Below are positions 33,967 to 48,700 of a stretch of DNA of 64,000 nt, one piece after another (within the stretch, counting starts at the first letter, position 1; each line of letters opens with the position of its first letter). The stretch is from NCBI GenBank assembly GCA_020746105.1, contig CM036619.1, forward strand, positions 54,234,635-54,298,634, in the 5' to 3' direction. The notes under the pieces are model-generated. The model did not search any database. It was not told the origin of the DNA and saw only the letters and a program-made list of their open reading frames with translations. This stretch comes from Trogon surrucura (Eukaryota; Chordata; Aves; Trogoniformes; Trogonidae). A program made the translations under genes and the position numbers.

Positions 33967-36900
33967 TTTTATACATATTTGTTTTGTAATACAAAGCAAA
34001 AAAACCCAAAAAGGTTTTAGCCAAATTGCAAATGACTGTACTCTCAGTGTTAATTGACCCTATGCATATCATATTGAGGCCTCTTCATGCAATGTCTGAT
34101 CATTCATTTTACATATTCAGCTCACACAAATACTGAAAATAAAGCATTTCAGATATTTTATTTACAGTGCTATCTCACTCATTTTGGAAGATATTGGTTA
34201 AAAGCTGGGGTTACCAGTTTATCACTACGTTTTGAGAAACATGTCATGAAATGAAAGCAGCAGTCGATTTTCACAGCATTTTTCATGGATATAGAAGCAT
34301 AAACATCTGCTTTTGTGTCTCTTTTTTTCAAGTTTCTCCAAGCTTGAAAAATAGTTATGCACCATAAATATCACTCTCTGAGTCATTTACTTAAGTGAAC
34401 AGCTGCCTGCTAATTAGCCAAATGTTCTCCATTTAAAATCATACAGTTAAATGAACACACTGCAACAGGCACAAGAATGAAGTGCAGGAACTTTACCAAA
34501 ATGATGAAATGGCAGAAAGTAGTTATTTCCGCAGCAGCAAATAACAGAGGTCATTTCCTTACCCTGTATCTATGGATCAAGACACATAATGATCATTTAC
34601 AGTAGACTGTGGATCTTAATATAGAAAACCAGGCAAAAAACACGGAGTCTTGTTTAAATATATGAAATGACACAGCTTTTAGACCACCACTGTTTTCTAC
34701 TAATTTAATTCTAGCTTTGTTTTTTCTCACAGAACTGAACTGTGCCAACATCTCAAGAGAGATTAATAGGCATTAGCAAGGATGGCTGTTCATGTTTACT
34801 GGAAAACTCTTCTGTTCTACAGTGATTTAGAAAGCTAATCAAATCTATACAAAAGACGAAGTAGGCATGGTTCCTGGCAGAAGCTAAAACAAAACAAAAT
34901 GAAAATAAAATGAAACACCTTTTTCTCATGACCATTCTTGTCCATCACTCAAATCTTGGTGGTTATTTTTTTTTAGTTATGAGCATAACTGTTGGCAATA
35001 GAAAAAAACAAACTGTAGGAGTCAGGACTTCCCTTAGAGCCTCATATCCTGCCTTCCTGCATAGATATTCTCTGCATCTTAAATACAATAAAAATGCAAC
35101 ATGGATACAGTTTTCAAGTGAAACTCAAGTGGCTGAAACAACCCCATATGCATAATGAGCACAAAGCATCTGATCTATCTTACTGTAATTAATGCTATGC
35201 AGGTCGGCCTTTGAAGGTCACTAAGCTTGGGGCATGCTTTTACAAATTTACTTCAGGACAAGTTTTAAAGAGTTTTTCATTGTCTGTTCGAATCTTTAAG
35301 CAATCAAGAAAAGTCAGTTAATATACGAGCTAAGAAAGTCTGAGCCAGAGGACCCAAGAAAACAATATTCTAAATCCCTACTTAAAAGTACATTTTTCAT
35401 TAAATTCCCAATTAAGAATAACCTGACATAAAAAAACCCAACAAACAAAACAACCCAACAATGAACAAAAGCCAAACAAACCAGGCAAAAAATATTCAGG
35501 CAATTATTTTTTCCTGAGAAACTCTGTTTTTCACAGAAAACTGACACAGCTTAGGGAGAGGGTTATCGTGTTTGATTGGACACATTCTGCCCTGATTTTT
35601 GGCAGAAAGAATAATGCATACACATTCCTTCTTGCTCTCTGTTCATTAAAACCAAGTGGTATGCTTAAACAATTAACCAAGTCTACAATATCATTACAAC
35701 AGTGACCTCCAGTGAAAGATAACTATAAAACGAACCACTCACTGACAGGATTGCCATAGTGAGTGGGCTTAAAAATTAAATTGCTTTACAATATTTGCCA
35801 CATTTCTGTTTTCTTCCAGAAACATTCAGTAGAGATAGAAGCTATGAGTATTTTATGAATCGAGTTTTAGAAGTTCAGTATTCTACATCTTTGCTGACAT
35901 TACTGAAATAATTTCTCAAATAGTGCATAATACATTTAAAATAGAATCATGTAAGATGTGATTGTTTGCAATATAGATAGACTTTACTCAATAGACCCCC
36001 CCCCAAATCCTTTAAAACCTTATATTCAAAATGATAATCAATACAGAAGAAAAAAACAGAGCTACAGGTACTTTGTATTTTTTTAATAAGATTGCTGATA
36101 ATACTTTTCTACCCTCAGTTACCCCTCAGTCCCTGACCTCTCATTTCAAATCACCTTATGTTACTGGTTTTTTGTGGTTTTTTTTTTTTTTCATTTTCTC
36201 ACCAGTGCATCAGAATTGGGGGCTTAAAGTGACATACAATTAAGTACACCTACCTTCCTGATGGTTTACCAGTTTTACAGTGATCAGTTCACTCATCCAA
36301 TCCCACAATGCTGTGAAATCTGTCCAGTAAACCAGGCAAAACTAAAATAAAAAATCCACTTCCCACACATACAGGCTGGAAATGAGTGTCCACAGTTCCT
36401 ACTGACTTTGATTTCAAATCTGTCTACAAACTTTTGAATTTTGGGTTTATAGTTGCTATTCCGTTCTTTTGTAAGATGCAAATGACTTCTGGGAGGTTTG
36501 AAGCCTATGAAAGGAAATGACAAGTGGACAAACAACTTCTGCTCTAATCTGTGCTGCCACTCAGGAATCAATTATTTTAAGGAAAGTGCTTTGCAACATG
36601 CTCTTTCGTTCTGCTTTCCTCCATATTTGCAAAAGTGAATATACTGCAGTAGCTAAAAAAGATTTAATCTCAGAACAATGAATAGTCACAAACTGAAAAG
36701 CTTTACACAGAACCACAACTGTTTTACCAAGGAGGTAGGGGGCAAAATTTGTTATTAAAAGATGCAGATGCCATCTGTTCATTGGGAAAATAAACTGAAT
36801 CATTCACCTAGTATGCCTCTCATTCTTGCCAATATGCATGATTCAAACAGAAGTCACAGAGTTTTGCAGAAATTATTCATATTGCACATGGAGTATGAAC

Positions 36901-37476
36901 ACTTTTTAAGCACAGACATCCGCTCTTCTTACCAAAAGCCTTCAAGAAGGCCCCCCGCAACAAAAAGTGACTGAATCCTCATAAACTGAATCTTTCTGAA
37001 TCAAGCTCCCACCAAGCCAGCAATCCTGCTCTGTTGACAACACCATGTGCCAAACAGGCAAATTCTTCTAGGAGTGGAAGAGCCACAGGTACAGCTGGGA
37101 CAGAATTTGAATACAGAATTTGAATACTGTTACATAAAGATTAACTATCTGAGCTCTATCTTGTTGTAAAGGGATTAAGCCCAACTGCAAGGAGAACAAT
37201 AACAGAAAAAGGGATAAGGAAAACAAGAAATTTTTCAGGGAGGGCAAGAGGGCCATATGTTTTGGGTTTCAAAGCCAAAAGTCAGAATGGATTTGCAGAG
37301 GTGATTACAAATGTCCGTGTTTATGAAACCTGCCTTGACTGTTGCCAGTCAAATCCCTTTTTAGCTTCAACTGCCTATGACTGCTGTATCCACACAGAAA
37401 AGACACACCAGTGTTCACAGACCTACCAAAGCCAAAAGACTGCACTGCATTTAAAAAAATATATGCAAGCATCAAA

Positions 37477-37512
37477 AACTTTAGCAATAACAATAACTTT
37501 AGCAATAACTGT
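37477..37512 (+). repeat. 18-bp tandem duplication
   Basis: AACTTTAGCAATAACAAT followed by AACTTTAGCAATAACTGT. Slippage-type duplication in non-coding DNA. Confidence 0.85.
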
Positions 37513-39014
37513 AATCAGAAATTCTTAGCTTACACGCTCAATTATTTTAAATAAACTGTTTCTCACACAGAGGAACAAATAAAAAGACACAGGAAGTGAA
37601 AAATCGACGTTAGGTGGATAGCTTCATTATTTCTACAAAGTAATGATATGTCTCTTTCATCTTAAACATCCTAAAAATGCATTAAATTGGTATGAGATGC
37701 TTCTCTCCACAGGGTTTAGTGACAGATTTTTCCTCTTTGTTCAGAACACTCACACTGAGTCAAAGTCACCTTGAACTTCTGTGCATTAGTTATGTGTAAG
37801 GAAGACATATTGCCCAAAGCAAATGAAAAATCATTCAAGATGTTTGAAAATACAAATTCTGCAGCAGTTAAATGAAATCAGTTTGTATTCCCAAATTAGA
37901 GTGCATAAAAATCAAGAGTAACTTCCCTGTCATATCTCCTTTTCTCGCTTTCCAACCTTACATATGTATTCTACAGCACAGGACATGTTCCTATCTCTGT
38001 TTTACTCACAGTGCTACTCATCTGGAATAAGACAGCCTTGCATTTTACTGATAGCCTGAGCTGTAGGTCAAAAGTCTACACACAGCTGAAAAGTCTGCCT
38101 AGTGTGATCAGCACATGACTGCTATGCACTGTGTGCCCAGAGACTTTTCATCTACCTGTACAATTACAAAAAGCAAATTTCACAAACCCGCAGCCTTCAG
38201 CTTTTTATCTCTTCAGTGTGGGTGTTTTAAGATGCATACTGGGCTCAGTGTTGCAAAAGGATGTAATTCATTTAACACCCTTTACGCATTGTCTCCCCAG
38301 TGCAGATGAATTAAACTTGGATGGTCAGAGAACAGGTACCATCCTCAGCTGTTTGCTCTACTTCTCTCCAATGGATTACCATCAACTCTGCACGGATGGG
38401 TAAACCACATATGAAGCATATCCTGAAACCACAACAGTTAACAGCCTGATGCTTCCAGGCAAACCAAAATCGATTCTGGGCTGTAAACTGCAGCAGGAGT
38501 TGCTTAACAAAGAGCTCAGTAGCTTACACAGTGTGAGTAGGGCAGACTGCTCAGGAGAGTTGCTTAATCAAACATCTCAAAAATCTGTCCCTGCCCAACC
38601 ACAATAGTCAGAAAGGACCTAAGCAGCTTGATGGCTTTGAAATCATGCAAGTCCTAAAGAGGTTTTTTTTTGAGCCACATTGTTTCATATTTACTTTTGC
38701 AGGTAATGCAGGTATTTCTGTTAATCTCCTGGTTTGCGATCTCGGAAAAAAAACAAACCCCAAAACAGGTCTATCAGGGTGGCTTCTGTAAAAGCCTACT
38801 GAGAGTGCACAGCTCCTGCAACGTGTGATTTACCCCTTTCTAAGCCAGTTAGCTGAGACATGGAATTGATTTCTGAACTCTCACAAAGCAAAGCGTAGGT
38901 GATGCTCTCAGACAGTGCACTCAATTCTAAGATATTCAGCTGGACGTCTCTTATCCCGAATAAACTTCTGATTCAGGTTTCTTCTTACCATGTATCTCCT
39001 CTTTTCTCAGACAG

Positions 39015-39029
39015 AAAAAAAAAAAAAAA
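39015..39029. repeat. Homopolymer (A)15
   Basis: Fifteen A followed by GAAAAAAAGAGAAAAG. No retroposon body recognised upstream. Confidence 0.9.
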
Positions 39030-40748
39030 GAAAAAAAGAGAAAAGCATTTCAGCCGCTTTGTTCACTAGATTACTACCTATCTACTAAATTTTGAAATTA
39101 GATTCTCCTAATGCTTAGCCTAGATTTTTCCTCTAATGCTCTAATATACTCTTAATTACACTCCTAATTTCTTTTATGTTAAATAGATCCACTGTTGCTA
39201 TTGATAGAATTTAGAAGAGATATTTCCAAGTGTATGAACAGTAAAAAGAGCTTGCTCTTGCATTTGATAAATGAGTAGATACCATGTCAGAACAAAAGGA
39301 AATAACATGCTTCTGAAGACACACTTGGCTTTGCTTTGTCAAATCATCCACATGACTCATTCAAATCTCAAGTATTCTTTGCAGGATTGGCAGGATACCA
39401 TACACATCTGAGACTGAGGTAATACTAACACTTCACAGACAGCATTTTCAGCCTGGGAGTTCTTACTGGTATGCATGCATTATTTATTTCCTATGCAAAT
39501 CAGGATTTGTGGGTTTTTATTAATAATAGCAAAAATGCAGCTGAAAATATCAGCTGAGATGTCAAAATGCATTTTCTCAGGTAAATTTGTACTCAAATTC
39601 TAAATTTAATATTTAAAAAAAAATATTAGCTAAACTAGTCTATTTAAAACTAAGTATCAATGTAGTAAGATGATTTGTGTTTGGTAAGCACTTCATGCTT
39701 CACTTGCATAGATTTTGCACTAAAATTCTTTTTCTCACCAAGTAACCTTTTTATGAAAAGAGGAATAAGAGGAAGCTGCCTTTCAGCCTAAATTATATAA
39801 TTTTTAAATTCTAGCCAGAAAAGTTTTTTTTTTCCTCTCGCCTCTAAATACTTCACTAGGTGCCACTATCCTAAGACCATACCCAGCATGTTACATATAC
39901 CTGAGAAACTAAAAGCCCTTCAAAGAAAGTTCAGTTTGGAATATATCTACAAAATAAAATTTTTGCTGTTCTGTTCCATACTGTTATTTTCTTTTAACAT
40001 TAACATTACTATTTGGAAAAGATCTGATGCAAAGTTTATCTATGACAGAGTCAAAAATAATTTTCTCATGAACTTTACTATGGTAAGGAAAATAAATTAG
40101 AGATAAATATTGATGAAGTAATTTTTTACAATGTAAATACATTACTTCTAGGCTGATCTACTATTCTTATATTCTAAATTGCAAAATCTTTGCAACAGAG
40201 GCATTTGTAAAGTCTATATGCTTTTATGGCACCTTGTACAATGGAAATTTGCCTTATGGTATCTGGGTACACTAAAATGAACCAATAAACAGTTATCATA
40301 CAATATACTTAGAAAGGTTGAGAACTGTTAAGAAACACATGCTAAGACTATTTTTTTCTTTTTCTTTTTTTTTTTTGCAGACAGTGCATCTGCCTTTTTT
40401 TGCAAAGGGGATAAAAAAACAAACAAAAAAGATTTTTGACATTTAACATCATGTTATGCAATATTAGCTCAATACAAAAGCAATTTTAATTAACTCAGTA
40501 CGAAAGCATTTGAACGTCTGTCACCTCAGACATTCAAATTATTGGCATTCAGGAGAGTTCTTTGAAGTTGCATGGATTTTTTGATAGATTTTTAGAAATG
40601 AAAGTGAAAAATCCATACTAAGTATAGAGAAACAGATTTACAATCTGGAAAAAGAGGGGAAAAATTAGAGGCAGGGAACAAATGGAATAAGGAAGAGTTT
40701 TAACTGCACTATAAATGTACAATATTGCACTTCTTAGCCTTAAAGTGA

Positions 40749-40795
40749 AGAAACACAGCATATACTGTAACCAGAAACACAGCATATACTGTAAC
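40749..40795 (+). repeat. 24-bp tandem duplication
   Basis: AGAAACACAGCATATACTGT plus AACC occurs twice in succession (40749-40772 and 40773-40795), identical over the 23 bases of the second copy. Confidence 0.9.
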
Positions 40796-42405
40796 AAATT
40801 TGGTTCTACAAGGGGAAAAAAAAAGCCTCAAACATGCATCACTTGTAAGGGTTTCTTCTTCCTTAATTACAGATATTTGATGTGACATTAAATGATTAAG
40901 AGGACTGAATTGTCAGTTTTCATGAACAGTTACTTAAATAATATGACAAGAAGTAGCCTTTGAAGAAATTGTTGTGAGAGGGGGCATCTTTACAAGAAAT
41001 CTCTTACTATTGCAGCATGGAAATTCCTCTCTGAAATCTTCCCTAGGTCAGTACTGAAGTTTAACACTTTGGTGAGATGAAAAAAATGCTGAGAAAAAGG
41101 CAGAGGGAGACAGATGAGTACAAAGCAGGCACTGACTCTGGCAGTTCACAATGACTTGAGAGGAAAATCCATGTATCCACATTTCTCATGTATCTTGTCT
41201 TCAGGGAATGCACATGATCAGGTATTTTCAGAAGTATCTATTTTCACGTCTTGATTTTGATGCTTAATCTGCTACAGGGTCTGGTATCTAAGGAAACTGG
41301 AGGTGGATATTATGAAAAACTGGAATCTAATTTTTTTTCTCTTTTCCAGTGCCTGTATCAATGAGGCCCTAACAGCCACGGGGTTGTGTGAGGATCAAGG
41401 AATCAAGTGCTGGTGAAACACCTTGAATACGTGAAGTGCAATTTAAAAGCTGAAACACTGGCTGGGTTGGGCCCAGGTAGCCTCACTGAGCTGGCTTTAC
41501 ATCACCAGCTGACACTGGCTTTATAGCACCTGCATTCAGACAGGGCTTTCTGAGGTGGAAAACAACCTCACAACATCACCTCTCCGTTCTCACTGAACCT
41601 CGAAGTCTGCACACTTCACTGCCGGACGCTGCATTTCTTGATCACACAATTTGTTCTTAAAGCCTGTTAATGATAGGTTCTTTGGTACTTCTCTGATTCA
41701 CATACTGAAGTAGAACAACACAGGCAAAATCGATTCATATATATTTGTTTGCATTAAGACTTTGTAACTATGTTTCAGTTCTACAATATACTGTGTAATC
41801 ACTCCCATGGATCTTTCTCACTGTTTTCAAAGTAGTGATTCAAGAATTGGTTTTGCATTAAGTGCCTTTTTATTCTATTAATGAATTCCTCCAAAGGTAA
41901 TTTTAAACTTTAGGCTTCTCAATTAAGCAAGAAAAAGTACCCTACTTCATGCATTAAATGGCATACCAAATAATTGCTCTAGTTAAAACTTACCATCCTC
42001 TGAGGAAGCTACAGCATTTTTGTTCACCTGCAGTGCTTGCTCTGTGCTTCCATTTTCAGAATTAAAATGATCATGCTGTCAGCTTTGATCAATTCAGATG
42101 CTTTCCAGGTTTTGCTTTTCCCTGGAATATAAACTTTAAAGCTAACTTAGACGATTTGCATTTAGTCATAATAATGCCTTGGCAATTTCTCTACCAGCCA
42201 AAATAGACAGTTTAGGTAGCATGTAATATTTAAATCTTTTGTACTCACTTCACTTTTTCCAAAGGACATCTAAGACCTCTCTCTCATATTTTAGAGTAGT
42301 TGTTTTAATTAGTGCTTCCTAATGAGAAAGCTCTATGACAGTAACGCTTGCACTACAGAGCAAGGCAGTTTCTAGTAAAACTAAAAGGAATTATTTGCTG
42401 TAAGC

Positions 42406-42419
42406 TTTTTTTTTTTTTT
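42406..42419. repeat. Homopolymer (T)14
   Basis: Fourteen T, about 70 bases left of the CR1 at 42488. It is not part of that CR1. Confidence 0.85.
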
Positions 42420-42487
42420 CTGAATAACACAGGTGTTTAGACATTCAAGAAGAAAGAAAATAGCACAGTCTTAGCACAGGAAAGATG

Positions 42488-42781
42488 GGGAGTGACTATT
42501 TATCAGGTAGTGTAGTGATAGGCTGAGGGGTAATGGTTTCAAACTGAAAGAAGGTAGATTTACATTAGATATTAGGAAGAAATTCTTTTTTTGTGAGGGT
42601 GGTGAGACGCTGAAGGTTGTTGCCCAGAGAAGTTGTGGAAGCCTCCTCCATGGAAGTGTTCAAGGCCAGGCTGGATGGAGCTTTGAGCAACCTGGTCTAG
42701 TGGAAGGTGTCCCTGCCCATGGCAGGGGGGTTGGAACTAGATTGTTAAAGCTGGTTCTAACTCCAACCATTCTATGATTGT
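42488..42781 (+). mobile_element. CR1 LINE, 3' fragment (older subfamily)
   Basis: Plus-strand CR1 with the GATAGGCTGAGGGGTAATGG block, the region encoding the LDIRKKFF-like segment, TGCCCAGAGAAGTTGTGGAA, and the GTCCCTGCCCATGGCAGGGG 3' UTR. It ends in CCATTCTATGATTG. Frame breaks and indels show age. Its 3' UTR resembles the old CR1 at 26794 rather than the young copies. Confidence 0.94.
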
Positions 42782-45700
42782 TACCTGAGTATCCTAGGCT
42801 TTTTTTCTTTCATCAATATTAATTGCCTATCCATTTTGTAGTTATGTAACTTGAATTACATGTTCCAGAGTTTAATAGACTTTCCAAGTCTTAAAAACAA
42901 GGCGAAAAAATGCGAATACACCCCTCAAAACCCCAAGCCAGGAAACATTCCTTGATATTCATGTCACAGTTTCCTAGTTCTCATCTCCTTTATAGTCCAA
43001 GCAACATCTCCTTCATAGTCCAAGAAACAACTTCGATCTAATTTCTTGAGGTTATTTTGACAATAAAGTGCCCAAAACTAAACATGAGGAATACTGGTTT
43101 ACTTAGTCCCACAATGTGAAGACCCTGTGCCCTGGCAGACCTCTGTCAAGTACGGATTCTGCACACCTTCTGCTCCTTTGGCTGTGGTTGGGACATTTTT
43201 GATAACGCTGCGTATAAGCAGGGGCTATCAGAGCAGACAGTCAGAGTGGCAGAAGAAAGCTGAGAAACAACACGGTTTCTTATCTGTGTAGTAGCTCCAG
43301 CTGCCCAAGTGAGGTTTCCTTGTAAAGACCCTCTGCCTAGAAAATATTCTGCACAGTTTTGGTAAACAGTATTCAGTGCCTGTGATGAATACTTGTAAAC
43401 CAGGAGCTTATCAGAGTCTATGGAAAGAGCATTGCTGAAGGTGAGCTACTGCAGCTTAATGTTATTGTGTGCATCATTATCACCCACACAAACCTTTTGA
43501 TGGATGGATGAATAATTCCTGTGCGGGGGAAAGTAACACCAAGTGATGGATTTCACCAGCATAAATATCACCAGCAATTAGTTGGAACAGTAAGAAAAAA
43601 AAAAAGGAAAAAAGAAAAAAGACAGTACAGTCAACACTTCAAATTGGAAATACATTAATTTTTAGATAAGTAATTATAATTGAGAGTTTTCTATAGCATA
43701 ACATGAGAGCCTTCAGAATGGGATAGTTTGTTCTGCCTTTCCTATGATTGGAAAAGAGATGCATAAACAATGAAATAACTGTCAATGAAGAACAGTGAAA
43801 AAATATTTTTGGTTTAGTTTTCCATCTGTTTTGCTAATACAGAATATGAATATTCTTGTGTAGTATGATCTCCACATAGACAGTCCCCTACAAACGACAC
43901 AGTGAAATTCTCCATACCCAGTGTTTCGCCAGCAAATGTTAAATATTTTTATGGATAAAATTAGTTTTGCTCATAACCAATACAGTAGAAGATAGCTACA
44001 ATACATGATAGCCTAATACGTGCTGATTCCATGCAGAAGGCCCAGAGAGCACTTCAGAAGAACAGACACTATTATTCATGCCTAACAACAAAATTATACC
44101 TATTTTTCTTTAAAGATAATATCTTTTCAAGAGAACTAAGACATATGCTGCTACTGTTCTCTCCTAACCCAAGTCACTCAAAATTCCTTCTTCATAAGTA
44201 TCACACTTCGCATGAAATATCAAATTAATCCATAGAGCGCTTCTTAAATTTTGCCAATGTGTTCCAAGTTTCTTTCTCTCACATCCTCTATTATGAGATA
44301 CGCCTGTAAATCTCTTGTCTCACTACCGAGAATTGCTCTACTTGCAAATATGAGAAAATGACAAAATCAGTGGCCAGAAAATGGAAGCAGAAAACTGAAA
44401 TTGCTGATGAAGCATCTCTGTGTCAGTGAAGTAAAAGAGTGATTTCTAAAGACAGAACAGAGAAGGAGTTGGTAAATCATGAATAATAGTGGGGGAAGTC
44501 TCCTCTGTTAGATGTTAAGTAGGGCATGCAATCAAGGGTTAAATGATTTTTGTACACTACAGTAGCCCAAAACTACACTGTAGTAGGCCAACTTGACTTA
44601 AGGACTTTAAAAGCCCTTAGTTGAAGGATGGAACAGCCTTTAAAGACATGCAGTTCTGTACCTGTATATACACATAAAATTGATAGAAAGAAGAAAACAA
44701 ACCAGATCTTAGCTTCTTCGTGTGAAATTAAAGAACTTGGATGTGTCTGAAGCACCATTCAGCAGCTTCACGCTTTTTAAAGGTCTTTTTTTGCTATGAA
44801 ATCAGAATATTGAAACAACAAATCAAATCTTAGTAACTTCACGGAGTTCAACTGATTGATGTTATACAGCTTGTACTCAGAAGCTCACAAATAAATAACA
44901 TATGTCCATTGCATTCCATTCCAAGAAGAACATTAAACATGCCCCCTTGGTTCATGTTCCCTTCAATGCAATCTATGAAACATCAATGCCCTTTCTGAAA
45001 AAAAAAAACCGACACAAAAACCCCACAACATGAAACACAACAAGAATATTTCTAACGTAGCAACTAGGCTATATTCAAGCCTGCTACAATGTATGTGTAA
45101 GAGAGTACACAGCCAGATAGTATGCTTCCTTGCATTGAGTGTACATATTAACCAAAAGATTAAATGGCATTAGGTATTACATTACCTTGTGAGCCTTGGG
45201 AACCCTTTAGGAGATGCACTGAAGTTATGAACTGCATTTAGGGGAACATACAGACAAATAGGAGGGACTGTACATGCTGCTCCTTGGTGTCCAGATGGTT
45301 GGAACACAATATCTTCAGGGAAAAGGTGTTTGAAGTTACTATTGCCACAGGCATTAGGTACTGACTTCTGTTTTTTTTAATGGAAGGTTGGAATTTTTTT
45401 TTCTTGGTTTGGTTCCTGCAGTTTATGTGGCACTTCCAAATTCTTTCCATCCGTTTTTGGAATATTGAAACTCCACCCCTACTTCACTTCTTAGTCCTTA
45501 GACATCTCTTTCACTTATTTTCTGTCCTTAAAACTGCGAAGGCCAGATGGCAAGGTCTATTTAGTTACCAAACATTCTTCTGAGGAGAGAAATTCAGTTT
45601 GTGTAGGGAGATTACATACAGTTAGACCTAGATTTTAACAGGTTACTGACTCCTTTGAAAACACTATTCAAATTACACTTTTTTTTTTAAAAAAATAAAA

Positions 45701-48700
45701 ATCCATTATTTGAAACTTTTGGAGCAAGGCAAGAGAAATCAATCTTTCACTATATGATGTATTATAAATATTACAGCTTGAATCATCTGGAAGGAAGTGG
45801 ACATATTCAAGAATGAGAAGACATCCCATTTTTCCATCTTGGATTAGCGGAATTGTGTTTTCTCTTGTAATTGTGCTTTTTGACACTTAATTTATAATCC
45901 AAAAATGCAGTATGTTAGGGAAAATATATGTAAGCACACATGCATGCTCTCTTTCTCATATATATATTTACACACCATGTGGCAAGTACTAGAAGCAATA
46001 AATACATTGTTTGGCAAAGAACTGGAGCACAGCTTAAGACTGATTACAAATAGTCCTGTCATTCGCTCTGAGATTTGTATTCTGATGACTGTAGTATTCT
46101 GTTAATTTTCTTTTGACCATTAGAGGTCTTTCTTTCCTTCCTGTTAAAGGTTCATTGCACTTGTGTTCTCTCCTTCTCTCTTAGGTGCAGCAGCACCTTG
46201 CTTCCCCTCTATTTTGAGTCAGTTTCCCACAGGTATATACACTACGTAAGCATTTGTAATGATCTGATCCCTACAGTATATATACTCCAGAATTAAAACA
46301 TTTATTTCTAATACCATGTACATCAGAGATTCTTCCTTGTGTCTACACAATAGCTCGGTTTTAAACTTAAAAAGCAGGCTGGAGCAAAGCTAGTTTTTCC
46401 ATATGCCTTGTGGATCTGGTCGTAGAAGCTGAAAAAGCAGCTACCTCTGTGAAACACTCCTACTGTAGAGTTTAGATTGTTAATTTTGGACACCTGGGAT
46501 TTCTATGTTATTCCTCATACCTAGTTATACAGTACTTCAAATGCCAGGCCCTGTCTTGCATGTTTTAAAAACTAGTATTTTAAATCTGACTGAGCTGATG
46601 GAATTGCAATGCCTGTATGAAGTAGGTGACTGTTATCTGTCTAAAACACAAAATTAGCTCGGTTTCATTAGAAACAAAACATGTTAGTACTAAACTAAAA
46701 TGAAGATGGAGAGCAAAAGTAGGTATCCATATATAGATTCTTCATTAAGTTAATGAAATTGGTTAAAAAACAATGCAAGTTAGGGCAAAAGTCTCTTTCC
46801 TTTGCAGACAAGATCTAAATCAAGTTCAGCATTACAGTACATAATAAAGATAGAAGCATCAACCCAGCAAGTTGCCACAGATGGTTTCACCTGCATTTTC
46901 CACATTCTGCTCCCAAATAAAGAGTTGACAAAAAAAAATAAAACAAAATAAAAGATTATGCTTACTTTTGGTAGCAGTACACAATCAAAATTCCTGTCCC
47001 TCCATTGAGCTTCCTTGACTGGAAATGCCCGGAAGGACAGACAGGAAGATATTCTGGCATTATATGCCAGCTCATTGCAGAGAAAGCAGACTGACTGCGT
47101 TTCACCCTGGGCTGAGCTGCCAGGATGCTATGTGACCCTGAGTTCATCCTCTGGGAAGCTTGTTTCTCAATTTATTGACCTTTTACAAATGGAATAAAGA
47201 CACTCCTCCAAGGGTCTCTAAGGAAAATTATTTATTATTCTAGAATCTTGTGGAGATTTCTAGCTCTCTTCCAGCCATTTCAGTATCTTAATTTCTGTTT
47301 TTCAGTTTTTAAGAAGCAAATCTGACAGTTAAATTTCACATCACGTATTGACTGAATTGAAAAAGTCTTAAAAATTAATGAAGAGAATGGAATATTACTT
47401 TAAAAAGCAGGAAAAATAGAAAAACAGACCAAAGAAACAATTTGAGTTGTGACTTCAATGGGGTAGTTAATAATTCAAATTAGCTTGGTAAAGGAATTTG
47501 AAATAGACAATCAATGCTTTGATGTTTTGTAATCACAGCAAACAGTAATCGTATCTCAAGCTACACAGTTGCAAGGAAGCCTTGGGAAACCAGAGCACTG
47601 GGCTCATCGAAAGCGCTGGGCAGAAAAACATTTTAAAATCACTTTAAAAGTATAATTTAAACTACATTAATGGACAGAAGTAATTTCTCCTATGTACTTT
47701 ACAAATGGAAAGGCTACACTAGGCTAAGTTGGGGATGGTATCTTATCTGAAAATTACAATATATTCTGCTTTAATACCCTTCTTCCCGTGCTTCAGAGGC
47801 TGACAGGCTGATAAGCCGAGTGTCACTGGCAACTCTGCACAAGGAAATTTCTCTGCAAACAAGTCAAAATTAGCTTCCATATCTCTTCATTTACAACAAT
47901 CAGGCGGCCTTCCAACACATTTTAGTGGTTTAATAATGAAGTCCTCAGAACAAAATACTCTAGGTTTCAAAAAATACTTCAGTAAATATACTTAAGGGAC
48001 CTGGCCTACCTGAAGTCTCTCTCTTCAGATGCTACCTTGGTTTTTTGAAGTAATTTGGACCTAAGCATTGTCTCTCTTGCTCCTTCACCCCACCCGCCAC
48101 CAAAATCCTATCCACAGACTGCAATGACACCCTCACCTTAAGCTCGCTTGAGCTGCTGGCTGAATGGCAGCTGAAATTTTTCAAGTGAAGATGTAGAATA
48201 AGCCATGTGAACATTGTGGGTCTCCCAGTGCCTTCCCCTGATTTATTACTCTGTGGTCAGAAGGACAATGAAGTTCTAGACTTTACTACGAAGCAAAAAA
48301 AAAAAGTAGCTTCTCAGATGAACAAACCACTGACACCCACATGCATCATGTAGGTACATCACACACCTGGGCACACGCAGCACAGGAAGGCTGCAGTGGT
48401 GTAGATAGGGCTTTTCCAACGCTGTCAATACTCTTAAGTCAGTTAACTCAGTGGCTCAGACCCAAATGTAGGTCTTTCAAGGCTAGACTCAGTGAATACA
48501 CACACATGGTGGTTAAATTGCTTCTGACTTGAGGCAAAAGAGAACCAAAATTGGAGATCTGTCAAATATGAGAGCTCTTCAAAGGGAAAAAACACAAACC
48601 AGAGCTTCACTCTATAACACATTCTTTATTTGTCTCCTATAAATACTAGAAAAGGTGTTTCAGAAGACACTCTGATAGGAATTCTGTGTGTCAAAGCAAC

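Larger units (their letters stand above)
32658..42487. other. Unique AT-rich non-coding DNA, about 9.8 kb
   Basis: No gene and no recognised transposon. Holds the tandem duplications at 33845, 37477 and 40749, A-rich stretches at 35410-35490, a C9 run at 35996-36004 and an A15 run at 39015-39029. A GC-richer patch at 41390-41640 has no open frame of note. Confidence 0.55.

Noticed and set aside
44558..44583. CTACAGT...ACTGTAG inverted repeat
   Set aside because: Only a 7-bp stem with a long loop, as expected by chance in 64 kb.
46962..47147. 61-codon minus frame ending at AAAA|GTAAGC as a possible exon
   Set aside because: The donor is weak at the exon side (A instead of G), no clear acceptor defines the other end, and the peptide is not recognised.
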